The notes beneath the pieces were generated by a model. It ran no database searches and was not told the DNA's origin. It saw only the letters and a list, made by a program, of their open reading frames with translations. A stretch of DNA of 64,000 nucleotides, taken from Diaporthe sp. PMI_573. Taxonomy: Eukaryota; Ascomycota; Sordariomycetes; Diaporthales; Diaporthaceae. This document shows, piece after piece, positions 45,864-56,315 of this stretch. The position numbers and the translations under genes are program-made. The stretch spans positions 1,302,001-1,366,000 of the forward strand of contig JAJTUP010000002.1 of NCBI GenBank assembly GCA_021399435.1, written 5' to 3'. The first letter of the stretch is position 1. The number at the start of each line of letters is the position of its first letter.

Positions 45864-46402
45864 ATGGGCGTCTTCATGCTGCTCCTTCTGCTCCTCGCCC
45901 ACCTGGGCTCAGGTGCGATGAGCAATCTCACCGATCGCAGACTCGTACGTAGACAGACCCCTCAGTGTCCCCTCCACCTCCTCCCAAGACAACGATATCT
46001 TTACAACACCTCCAACTAACCAACACTCTCCTTTCCCCTCAGGACCACATACTCTGCCGAGACATCACCTTCTACAGCCACGCCAACAAGGGCACCATCG
46101 AGGAGGGCATCGCCTACCTACGGGCCCACGACCCGCAGGACCGCCCCATCTGCCACCGGCCGGGCGGCAGCTGCTGCTCGCGTGTGGCCTGCGAGATGAA
46201 CTCTGCCATCTACGTGTGCAACGACAACGAGGACGACGACGTGGTCGTCAACTTCTCTGCCGTCGCCGACCTCGCGCAGACCATCACCGAGACGGACGGC
46301 TGTGTCTGGAAGCCGTCGACTGGTCATGTCGTGCTGGGGCAGGCCTTTGATGATGGTGGGTGGAATGTTATTGTTGGCATCAAGGGTGGCGATTGGTGCT
46401 GA
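45864..46402 (+). CDS. small secreted cysteine-rich protein
   Basis: A predicted secreted protein of 146 residues, function unknown, of the size and cysteine content expected of fungal effectors or other apoplastic proteins. Exons 45864-45944 and 46043-46402 flank a GTACGT intron in phase 0. A signal peptide is clear: MGVFMLLLLLLAHLGSGAMS. The mature part has eight cysteines (DHILCRD, RPICHRP, GSCCSRVACEMN, IYVCNDNE, DGCVWKP and the C-terminal GDWC), enough for four disulfides. The segment SRVACEMNSAIYVCNDN resembles a motif I have seen in small secreted proteins of plant-associated ascomycetes, but I cannot name a family. The cysteine at the very last residue is notable. The start is the only ATG that gives a signal peptide. 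Confidence 0.82.
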
Positions 46403-46857
46403 ATTTGGACCAGGGGAAAAGGGGGAAAGATGGGTTTTGGTTGGTGGCCGCAGGAAGAGTTGAGTATCTTGTGGACTCGATGAAGGGTCATCGTCTTCAC
46501 ACGCCTCGTGAGGTCCAAGTCAGAAAGGCAAATGGCAATATGATCACCGATCTGTCCTGTACGGCATGGGTGGCATTTCTTGTTCTCCGTGTGATGTATT
46601 CGCCCAGCTGTCTCTGATCATCATACCTGTTTCAAAGGCGGTCTATTTCCCACAGTGACTCTTCGCGCTCGATCCGCTGATGATGAGGGAGACAGTAGAG
46701 CACATTGCTAGAACACTAGAACACAAGGGTCTGAAAAAACTGGTATCTCGGTGGTCACAGGTCCTCATACAACATTGTACGAGGGTTTATGCGATGTGAA
46801 TTCTTGTGGTCTGAGCATACGATGCGCCAGTTCACAAATCCCTATCATGCAAGATGT

Positions 46858-47645
46858 AAGCCTCCATCAGTCAGGGTATCCAAGCACGAAGTAAACCAGC
46901 GCGCGTCATTCTCAGACAGTACCTCGCCAAAGCTGCGCCTGGGAAACCTTTTTTCAATCGATATCGCCGAGAATAAAGCCGTAGACTTGGAAGTCTACGA
47001 AACTGTGCTCTCGCCTCATCTTGCCTGCACTGGCCCCTTGAAGACAATCTTGCACGGGCTCAACGATCGACCCCTGGTCGTGCCTCTCGCCCTCTTCCTT
47101 GCAGAATTCTGGTATGTGATCGTAATATACCCCAGCTTGGTCTCACCAAGGAGTCCATATGAGATGATTCTCTCGGCCTTGGTGATGCCTTTGTGATCAA
47201 CCTCACTGGGCACGCTTGCACCGATCACTGACTACACGGTCCACTCTGTCATAGCTCTCTGACAATATTGAGGTCCATGTATGTCTTTGATACTAAGCCT
47301 GGGAATCAAGCTGGGTATACCTGTGGGCCAGTCCCGAATCTCGTTCGTCTCAAGTGCGCAGTCTGTGATGAGAGGTAGGACATGCACACTTCTCATCTCG
47401 GATCCTTCCACTTGGCAAGGCACTGCATACGTCCTTTCTATTGAACTCGATCTTATTTACCATGGAGGCATGTCTGTATGCAAAATAACAGGCCGTAACC
47501 TGCCGGGCGTGAACAGTCCGCTCAGAGCTCGATATCCTGCGTCAGATCCCGACGGAAAGGACAGCATGTAAGCATGTTCACATGTATTTCCAGGCTTTCC
47601 ATCCCAGAGGGTTTCTCTCATGACATAAACGACTTTTCATAAAGT
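46858..47645 (-). pseudogene. possible decayed coding region
   Basis: On the minus strand one frame runs for about 260 codons with only four internal stops (TAA, TAG, TGA, TAG), each one C-to-T change away from CAA, CAG or CGA. Protein-like stretches include SDAGYRALSGLFTPGRLRPV, MRSVHVLPLITDCALETNEI, KDIHGPQYCQRAMTEWTV and SFGEVLSENDARWFTSCLDT. No family is recognised. The opposite strand also has ORFs of 96 and 135 codons here and third-position bias is weak, so chance openness is a real alternative. Confidence 0.25.
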
Positions 47646-50600
47646 CCTTGTGCTTGTCATTTAGCACCCTATTCATTCACCACAAGTACTGCACAGACAT
47701 CCTTACCCTGTTCAGAAGGCCGGAGGGTGTGCCGTCGGCCTAGTGATAAATACCCCCAGCCGCCTTGGCTCAGCGGTGCAAGTTGCCTTGAAAGTCTCCA
47801 ACGGTACGATTATGGCCGATGGTAGAAAATAAAAATAAAGTGACCTTTGGTCACAGAACTTTCCGAAAGCGCGCCCTGGGCAAAGTTTCAAGGTCTTCTC
47901 GAGAATAGAGGAGCCCTCGGATGCTGAGCGAGCTTCTTCAGTTTTGTGATACAACTCTGAGTCCACGCCATCCTAGAGCAAGTGGTTTGGTTAGCTGAAG
48001 CAGGGCAAGCTGACAAATACTCGTATTTGATGACCATGAACCTACATTGGCCGGTGTGTGATGACCTCGGGGAGCGGTATCAAGCGTGACTTGCATATGG
48101 AGTTTTTCTCGCTCGCGTTCGCCCCGTCGGCTTGCCCAGGCCGACGCATCCCCAGGCCGACGCATCACCCTACCAGCATACAATGCGCATCAACTTGCAG
48201 ATTCCAGATATTCAAATCGACTTGGCAGATCTTGAGATGCTGCCACAGGATACTGGAGCACGACCGTAATCAATCCTAGTCGTTCTTGCGAACGGCGAAT
48301 TTCACTCAGTGTTTGGGCTGGTGTTCGGCATCAGCTTCAGGCAGTATGCCTGGTGGAAGGGGCCGGGGTGTATGGACATATGAGAACCTTGATCTGAAAG
48401 AGCAAGAACCGGGCGTATCGCCTGAATGAAGATTGGCTCACGACACTGAACATCGTCAATGCTTCCTCCTCCACTCGCATGCAGGTAGTAAATGTTCGGA
48501 ATTATCCACCACGCCGCTGGGCACCCATAGATCGAATGTATGTCGTGGCATCTAGTCCTCAATGGCACGTGTGTTTGCCTGAGTGTAATAGGCATATCCG
48601 TTTTACCATCACGGCTGTGATCTTGAACCGGCGCCGCTTGACGCAACTGACAAGCACGACTTGGACATTGTGAGTTCCAGCCGGATGACCCGGGACACAC
48701 ACGGTCCTGTTCCATGTTGCGTCTGTCTACTGCGTGACTCTCCTTAGCACAAACTGCAGCAGACGGTGATCGATCCCGCGGATGTTGAGTGGCACTGTCT
48801 CGAACGCAAATCCAAACCATACTGGAGTTACTGTATTCCAGCTCGGCGTGTCAGTGCCCCTGCTTGCGACAAAATAGACCACATCGACAACCAACAGCAC
48901 CTCGCCCCCATTGCCTCGTGGTGGCTGTGTGGTGGGGTCGTTGGCCTGCGTGCAGGCGGCCAGAGCAAGTGTTGGTGAAGGTTTCTGACGTATCGCCCCC
49001 ACCATCAAGACGACCCAAGCTCTCGGGCACGCAAGACGCACACGCAGGTGCTGAAACGGGCGCGTAGATTCGCTATAAAAAGACCTGTGCGTGCATACCT
49101 CTGGGGACACCTGCCCTGGGCCACTCCATCTCATTCGCCCAGGTGAAACAAAGCTTGGTAAAGCGTATCAAGCCGGCATATGTTTCTCGTCTGTGTTTCC
49201 TGCTAAGCTGTCTGATTGCCGCATTGAGACCATCAGTGCGAGGGCGAAACGGACAGGTGGATTTGTCACCTACAGGTGACAAGAGACAGAGAGGCACGTC
49301 AAAGGTGTTTGACGTTGTAACTAAGATGGCGGGTCGTTCACAGCCGGGACCTTGAGTTCATTCTAGCCGCGGTGAAGACGACGAGAGGCCGCAGGGGTGG
49401 CAAAGCTTGAAGTCGTGTTAGGGACCTGTGTATTGGGCCATGGTCCCGCAGAGGTTGAGTGGTGAGAGCCAACAGGAACGAGTACCATGTGTCGTCCTGC
49501 TGAGCTTCCAGAAAAACGCCTGACCAATGTCGCATCTGCTGGCTGAGGATCTCAAACACCCGGTGGCCGTGTTGTCCCGACGATCAGCTTCTTGGTCAGC
49601 TTCCAGGGTGGGTTCTGCCCAGGCCCAAGCCACGCATTTCAAGCCGGTGCACCCTGTTGCTGCGGCTGCAGCATGATTTGTTCGACTTGCATACCCGGCC
49701 GTTGACCATTGACTTCGGTGAGCAGACCGCAGGGGTCACAGCAGTGCGGACTGTCCAATGATTATTCGGGACTTGTACGATGATGCTCGGATTGGCGACC
49801 TCTGTTGTATTACTTGAGTGCCAGAAAGAGGGCGCGCCAGCAGACCATGCCTGCGAGCAGTGCATGCAAGAAATTGGAACTTGGGGGGCGAGCCGTTGAG
49901 CGTCACATTGAGTGGTTCTGATTCTGCCGTGTAAGGAAAGCCGAAGATCATTGCTGCACACTGCAGGCGCCTCCCACCTGTGACCCACACGGTACGCCCC
50001 AGAGCCGATGACATCTCGAGCTTCGGATCCGGTTGGACGGGGTTGGCTGCAGGGATCGCCGAGTTGCGTTGCATCTGCAATACCCGAGGCCGTCGCCACA
50101 GACACAAGGCAGGTTATTTCTTGCGACGCACGACCGTTGAGCCGAGCAGATCTTCCTGGCACCAAGTTCTGGTTGAGGAGAAATGGGCGCCGGGCCTGAT
50201 GCAGAGATTGGCCAAGGGGACTTGATGAAGCGTCCCGTACCTCACGCTGAGCCGTGCTGGGAGATCCCCTGATGCTAAATTTGTCCAAGGGCATGAAACT
50301 TGGGGATACCGCCGCCTTGGTAGCCGTCAGGGCTGTGGAGTTACCGAGGCCATAGGGGAAGAAATGAAAACAAACCTGAGATTGAACAATGCGAGACGGA
50401 AGCCAATTTGATTTTCACATCGTTGGCTTTGGATTGCTGTAAATTTCCGAGGCCAGGGAAGGCCCGGTGCGGCATTCCGGCTCGGAGGATTACTATTCAT
50501 ATCATGGAGAGATAAATCCCACAAGCCCGAGACGTGAGTGACTTGACAGGCAGAACAGGGCCGAATTCAACAAACCTTGTCGCAAACATCTGGCCAGGTT

Positions 50601-50696
50601 GTGACAGCGTTCAGCGATCTTGACATGGTGTAATTGCCCGGGTGTCCGTCATGGGGCCACAGCATCTGAGTGGTGGACCACCTGGGTAGTGCTCAC

Positions 50697-50786
50697 TACC
50701 CAACCTCCTTTAGGGTCAACCTCGTGTGGAACAACCTCCTGTGGGATAACCTCCTCTGGAATGACCTCCTTTAGGACAATCGGGTA
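50697..50786 (-). repeat. 15-bp minisatellite array, locus 3 (reverse orientation)
   Basis: Read on the minus strand, about five units in tandem: AAGGAGGTCATTCCA, GAGGAGGTTATCCCA, CAGGAGGTTGTTCCA, CACGAGGTTGACCCT and a last partial unit. The array is bracketed by CTACCC on the left and GGGTAG on the right. Confidence 0.85.
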
Positions 50787-51467
50787 GACGGCAAGAAAAC
50801 CGGCTCTGTAACGGCATTGGCATTGTTACGGTAATAGCATAGGCCATAACAGCTTGACGAGATTCGTGCCTGCGTCAAGATTGACTGTGCTGTGCCACGT
50901 CCCCCCGGCCTGTGAGCTCGGGGACTATTGACCAGCACGAGTGAGCTGAGGTTCTACACAGTACGATGCAGGTTCGTGAGGTGTGTTTCTCGGTCGGCGC
51001 GCATCAGGCGGCCGGTCCTAAGACCAAATTGCGTTGTAGTGCAGCTTGGGTACGCTAGACGTGGTGCGGATCTTGGCAGCATCCCCCGCCCCATGTCGAT
51101 GTCAGGTCGGGGCGCGCGAAGGTTTGGAGGCCGCGATGGATGCATGGCTTAGGACGATGACGCACCCGAGATCCCTCGATGTTGAGATGGCGAGCTCGGA
51201 CGTCTCGAAGGAGCGTGGACATGGCTGGCTTGTGACCCGGACGGGATTCCACCACAATGAAATCTTGTGTGCCAGGTCTGAGAGCATGGGAGACCAGCCT
51301 GCTGGGCCTCACTCCCTCTACCGCTGTAGATTTCTCCGAAACCCGAGTCTTTGGGCGGGGCGAAGGTCAAGGTTACTTGACTGCGACTGCGACCGTGACG
51401 GGGACAAAGACTTTGCATCAAAACGGCACCCAAGGCCCACGGAAAGTTGGACCTGATAGCGACAGAT

Positions 51468-51500
51468 GTGGTTTGTGGTTTGTGGTTTGTGGTTTGTGGT
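51468..51500 (+). repeat. GTGGTTT tandem repeat
   Basis: Between four and five perfect copies of a 7-bp unit in gene-poor DNA. Confidence 0.9.
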
Positions 51501-51775
51501 TAACGAGAAACAAAAGACAGACAGAGAGGAAGGAGATTTTGACGCGCGTCTATCACAAATAGCAACAGACGGCTGTGTTACTGCGAGCGGCAACTGGCCA
51601 GGCGTTCAGATGTACAGTGCAGCGCGTAGTGCAGCAAGGTGTAGTGCTCAAAGGGCAGGTGTGGATGGGATATCCATGGCTGTGGCCTTTCCTTTCCAGG
51701 TTTGTCGCCCGGGATTGCGACAAATTCGCCGAGACACCAGAAATCCTGCAACAAGAGGGTAGAGGTTCATAATCA

Positions 51776-51776
<1 letters not shown>

Positions 51777-51812
<36 letters not shown>

Positions 51813-51815
51813 GTA
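51777..51815 (+). repeat. (CAG)n triplet run
   Basis: About thirteen CAG/CAA triplets in a row. On the minus strand a short ORF would read it as polyleucine, but no gene model uses it. Confidence 0.9.
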
Positions 51816-53683
51816 TCCCATCACTGCTCGCGGCCAGGAAAATAAACAGAGCCGTTTCGCGTTCTGCCTCGAAGGTTGGGGGGTGGGGGGGTGAGAGTGA
51901 CGATTTTCTCCTCAGTCATCCGGTGAATGAATGCTACGCTGCCCAGGCTTCTCAGCAGTCTTGCAAGGCGTTGTCCGCCCCCCTGTCCCTGCCCCACACC
52001 CCTGCCCCAACGCCAACCACTCAGATGTTGTTCTGGCCTGTTTGTGGTGGGTCTGCTCCGTCCTTTTGCCCATGGTGTCGGTACCCGGCTCTTTGTGGGA
52101 AGAGCAAGGTAGCTCCAGGCCCTTCAGGGAATGACTTGAAGGGCGAATCCAGGGGAAAAGGAAGGAACCGCCCTGCCGTCTCCTCTTCAGTCCTGCTTTG
52201 CAGCGTACACAAGTCAGCTCACAGCCCATCCGACCTGTGACTGTCTCCAAACACACCTCGCCTACACCTGCAAGTCCGTCTTATCTGTGTGCTGTGGCTA
52301 CCAAGACCATGTTGCTTTGGTCTGGTACACAGTATCTGCATCAGCCTGTATCCAAGCCAAGGGCCCAGGAAGGCGGTTTCCTAGTGTGGAGCAAAGATTC
52401 CAGGACCTTACCCCTTCGAGGAGGCCAAGGGCTGCAGCAGCTGAGCCTGTCGCAACCCATCGCAGTCTGTCGTGGCCCATCCCATCTGCCCGTCTCATCC
52501 CATCGTGACTGGAGGGGGGCAGCTGTGATCACTTAACTTAGCAGCTATTAAACTTGTCATATCGTATCACACCCACGCATCCACGCACCCGGGCACCCGG
52601 CACCGAGGCTTCAAAGACCGCAGGGCCCTTGCCCTTGCCCCGTCGTGTCATCCCTACAGTTATGTGCAGCCGTCTCGACCCAAGGCCCCCGACCCGCGGC
52701 CCTTGGCCCTTAGTAGCATCACACACACACTCTCCACACGCGCAGACATTGTATTGCACATTCCATGTGCTTGCCCGGCCTAGCACAGCATTCTGGCACC
52801 CGGCAATCAGGTAGCAGGTAGCAGGTGCTTCTCGATCTATTCCCAACTATCCCCGTGCCCCATGTCCCCCCCGGTCCTTGCACTGCTGGTGGGTGGTGGT
52901 GCAATACACACAGTACCTCCTCCAGAAGGAGCTTGACTTGAAAATCGCAGCTTCTCAAAACTCGATTGCCTCGCCCCCTCGGCCAAGTTCCCTGTTTCCT
53001 AGTCCCGTCGTCTTCGACACTCATTCACATACTTGAGTGCCCCCACCCCAACCCACGACAGAGCTTCATTTTTCTCCCATCTACATCGACCTTGGGCCTG
53101 GCAATCCGATATTACCTCGGCACACTCTCCATATTTGACCTCGTTCCTCCACGACATGGACGACTCCAGATAGCAGGCAACATTGCCAATATACAGCCTT
53201 GTTGCTCTCCCAGGCGGCAAACCTGCACATGCCCAGGCAGTTGACATCGACCACATCGAGCTACATCCGCACAGAAACGCATACACCACCAGCACCGGGG
53301 AACGGCGAAATCCAGGCATTGCTCCAAGCTTCTACGGAGTACCTCTCACACAAGTACACATCTGGGCCATCACCACCTGTCTTTACTCCTGTACCACCAA
53401 CCAACAAACCAGTCAGCCAAAACCTGGTCAGCCCATTCTTACAGCCACAGCGCCCCTTGCGGACCGCCCGTTAACCTCACGATACCGTGCCAATCGGACG
53501 CAGACACGCCAATCTCTTGGCTTTCTTTGTGTCCCTTCCTTGCCGCCCTCTGCAAGCAGCCGTCCACACCTCCTGCCTGGTGTTCTGCCGTCCGACTTCA
53601 CGGCGGTGCCGTCTTTCATGTTGCTGAAGCCCTGGGCCTGATGGTAGGGACCCTTCCGCCCACGAGCTGGAACGGGGTCTGCC

Positions 53684-54598
53684 ATGTTAGGTCACTTTGC
53701 TGGGACCCAGTCGAGGTCCCAGGCACCACATGACGAGAATGACCGAGCGGGGACGGAGGGTGATCTCACGATCCCCATGCTTACACACCCAGGAACACAG
53801 GCCAGACACCAACGGCCATGGCATATCTCCAACTACGCTGCCGACGACTTCACAAGTGGACGACAGGGTCAACTGCAATGTGAAGGGGCACCGAGCATGG
53901 ATACCCTCACGCACAAGTTTAGCAGTTCGCATCTGCGTCTAGACAACAGCATCCAGCCTCCTTTGTCCCGGTACTCGGCTTCTGCCTGTTCCTCTGTGAC
54001 TTCCTTTGGCCAGCCGCCTGAACCTACTCTGGAAACGGACCCTTGTTACCACGGGTCCTCATCAGATCTGCCAGGTCGACATGCTACACCTTCATCTATA
54101 GCGTCGACCACGGAATCTGATCTCACTAGACAATCACACAATATCAAGCAAAATGCCAGGCGCTTACGTCGCCAACCCTCATCGCGCTGTCTAAAAGAAG
54201 CCGCCGCCATCGGCGCCACCCAGACACGAGTAGAGGGCATGATATCTGCAGGCACTCAGTGCAACGTGTACACTCCGCCTTTGGTACCTGTTGTCCCCAT
54301 CGAGGCTGACGAGAGCAACGGCATGGATCACGGGGTGGTAGCAACCACTCTGGAAGTTGATGACAATGTCGGGGGTGACGATGAGTCAGAGCTTGCCCTC
54401 ATAGATAGGCTCCTGACTTTGCGTCGTGCCAGCGGCACACTTGGCATCAGGAAGAGTGGGTTCCCACTTTACCGATCATCGACCGACATGGCTCTTCGCT
54501 GCCAAAATCTTGTGAGGAATAAGCCAAGGATGAGACGTCGTAAAGTCAGGCCAAAATCGAGCCTCTCTTCGATAGCTGGGGAGGATTCTCAACGGTGA
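53684..54598 (+). CDS. hypothetical protein, 304 residues or longer
   Basis: Not recognised. One continuous frame from an ATG at 53684 encodes 304 residues. It is rich in Ser, Thr, Arg and Pro. The most protein-like part is the second half: RQSHNIKQNARRLRRQPSSR, VEGMISAGTQCNVYTPPLVP, and an acidic segment followed by LALIDRLLTLRRASGTLGIR; the end is strongly basic (KPRMRRRKVRPKSSLSS). It has no signal peptide or membrane span and may be a nuclear or disordered regulatory protein. A second protein-like stretch upstream at 53229-53474 (NGEIQALLQASTEYLSHKYT) suggests that the true gene starts there and that 53684 lies inside a later exon, but I could not find a convincing splice pair. A 15-bp repeat array starts about ten bases after the stop codon. 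Confidence 0.5.
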   Translation: MLGHFAGTQSRSQAPHDENDRAGTEGDLTIPMLTHPGTQARHQRPWHISNYAADDFTSGRQGQLQCEGAPSMDTLTHKFSSSHLRLDNSIQPPLSRYSASACSSVTSFGQPPEPTLETDPCYHGSSSDLPGRHATPSSIASTTESDLTRQSHNIKQNARRLRRQPSSRCLKEAAAIGATQTRVEGMISAGTQCNVYTPPLVPVVPIEADESNGMDHGVVATTLEVDDNVGGDDESELALIDRLLTLRRASGTLGIRKSGFPLYRSSTDMALRCQNLVRNKPRMRRRKVRPKSSLSSIAGEDSQR

Positions 54599-54605
54599 CA
54601 GCGGA

Positions 54606-54688
54606 TCATCCTACAGGAGGTTATCCTACAAGAGGTTATTCCACAAGAGGTTATCCCACAAGAGGTTATCCCATAGGAGGTGGATTAT
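54606..54688 (+). repeat. 15-bp minisatellite array, locus 4
   Basis: Five units of exactly 15 bp and the best preserved array: CAGGAGGTTATCCTA, CAAGAGGTTATTCCA, CAAGAGGTTATCCCA twice, then TAGGAGGTGGATTAT. It begins within ten bases of the stop codon of the hypothetical gene, so it is probably in that gene's 3' untranslated region. Confidence 0.88.
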
Positions 54689-56315
54689 CAAGCTCGCGCA
54701 TCTTGCGTAGGGTTCCTGGCCTCTAATTTTTCTTCTTCATCTTTTGCTACCTTGTTATTTTCTTTTGTCTTTTCCATCAGGATTTCGGGCTTCATACAGT
54801 GGGATATACCCTTTCGTTGGTTCTTTGGAATGGTCATGGCGTTCCGCGTCCGGACGACAAATCAGTCTGCGGCATCGGGAATTTGTAACATTATCGCACT
54901 TGGCACACTGGATCGTATGGGAGACTCAAAACGACGGCAACGTCATGGCGTTGGAGGAATTTGATTGCACAGGGCTTGCGACTTCGCTGCCACTGCCACT
55001 TTCGGCCTCGGAGAACACAGGAGGAATATGTTTGGTAGTACTTGTCGGGACATGGGTACAATATTCAGGACAATGACGGCTCCGTCGGGCCAGCAGGGCC
55101 AGAGAGTGCTTGTACAAAGGCTTGCATGCCAGCGAGGCTTTGTCCTCGAAAATACGATTATCTCTTGTGCCCTCGGCAGCAATATCGACAGCATCCAATT
55201 CATGACCATGCGGGGCCCAGCCACAAAGGGACAATTTTGGCAGCATAACTTGATCATTCGGACCTTGTCGCAGGGCTGAAGGGCTGAGCAGCAACTCCTG
55301 TACCTGTTGGCTCAAGACAATCCGCTGTCCGAGTTCTCCACCGAATAAGCTACACCGTCTACTCAGGGGTCGCGATTGATCTGGCTGACATGTCCCCAAA
55401 TAGTGACACTAGTCAAAAGGATCACAGCCTTGCAGCCTCAGAACAAGTTGGGGGCGCATGGGTACGAGACCGCATCTGTGTCTGCGTCTGCAGTAGTTCA
55501 GGTACAATGGCGGGGCCAGGATTCATCAACGGCGGTAGTACAATATCATAGGCCATGTTTCAACACTTTTGGAGTTGTCTACGGGGACCCCGAATTGACG
55601 CCCATTCCACGCACTGGACGAAAGTACACTGGTCGGAGGCTTTCCGCTTGCTTTTCGGCAAGGCATGCTCGCCTGGAATAACGCCTCCCGGGCCTGGCAA
55701 ATGGAGTTTCGAAGTCATTCACAAAGGAAAACCCCCAGCCTTTGTGCGTGCCTCTTTGTGCGTTCGAACATGCTGCTCAAATCCGTGGCTCCCTCGTGTC
55801 GGACGAGCCAAGGGAGGAACTTTGGGGCGCTCCTAAACTGCATCCAGGAAGCTATCAAAAAGATAGATCTATCTGGGGGTAGCCCGAGGAACCTTCGCAA
55901 GATGCAGTGCTCGCCAGTTGAGGCTCAAGTGCATGGGCTGCATTCCAGCTGTTGCCATCCACGCATTCGTACAGCAACCGACATAAGATCAGCCATGCAT
56001 ATCTTTGGTTGCCATGGCACATAGCAGACTCGCATCTATTTACCCATCCAAAATACGTTTTCCTTATACTCGATCAAAAGTTTCCCTTTCAGCACAACAC
56101 ATCTTTTACTGAGCGGCAATTCTTCCTTCCAAACGCTTGCACGGCAGCGGTCCTCCACAGGAACAAACCACAGACGGTTTCTCGAGATATATCACCAACA
56201 TCAAGTCAAGACTCTCGCAGCCAATTGACTACGAGCAGGAGCCGGACAGCTCAGAAAGCTACCGAGCTGTTGCTCAGCCCAGCCTCGACACATCACCTCG
56301 GAGGGATCGCGGGAC
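54689..56315. other. upstream region of wetA
   Basis: About 1.6 kb with no supported gene. Long upstream regions are common for developmental regulators. Several short ORFs overlap, without coding bias. Two CATTCC strings, matching the AbaA site consensus CATTCY, are at 55603-55608 and 55941-55946. Confidence 0.5.
55603..55946 (+). promoter_or_regulatory. two CATTCC (AbaA-type) motifs upstream of wetA
   Basis: CATTCC at 55603-55608 and 55941-55946, about 710 and 370 bp before the start codon. In Aspergillus the TEF/TEA factor AbaA binds CATTCY and activates wetA. Such six-mers arise by chance roughly once per kilobase, so the support is weak. Confidence 0.25.

Larger units (their letters stand above)
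46403..53683. other. 7.3-kb gene-poor region
   Basis: No gene I can support firmly. A minus-strand frame over about 46858-47645 reads with few stops and may be a relic. Minus-strand ORFs near 48727-49134 and 49596-50294 have limited coding character and no recognised family. A reversed 15-bp repeat array is at 50697-50786, a GTGGTTT tandem repeat at 51468-51500 and a CAG triplet run at 51777-51815. From 52540 to 53230 the DNA is rich in CA and pyrimidine tracts, like a promoter or leader of the hypothetical gene that follows. Confidence 0.45.

Noticed and set aside
48727..50294. Minus-strand ORFs near 48.9 and 50.0 kb with faintly similar FGF...PLN segments
   Set aside because: The similarity spans only a few residues in different frames and no splice model joins them; too weak for a gene pair.
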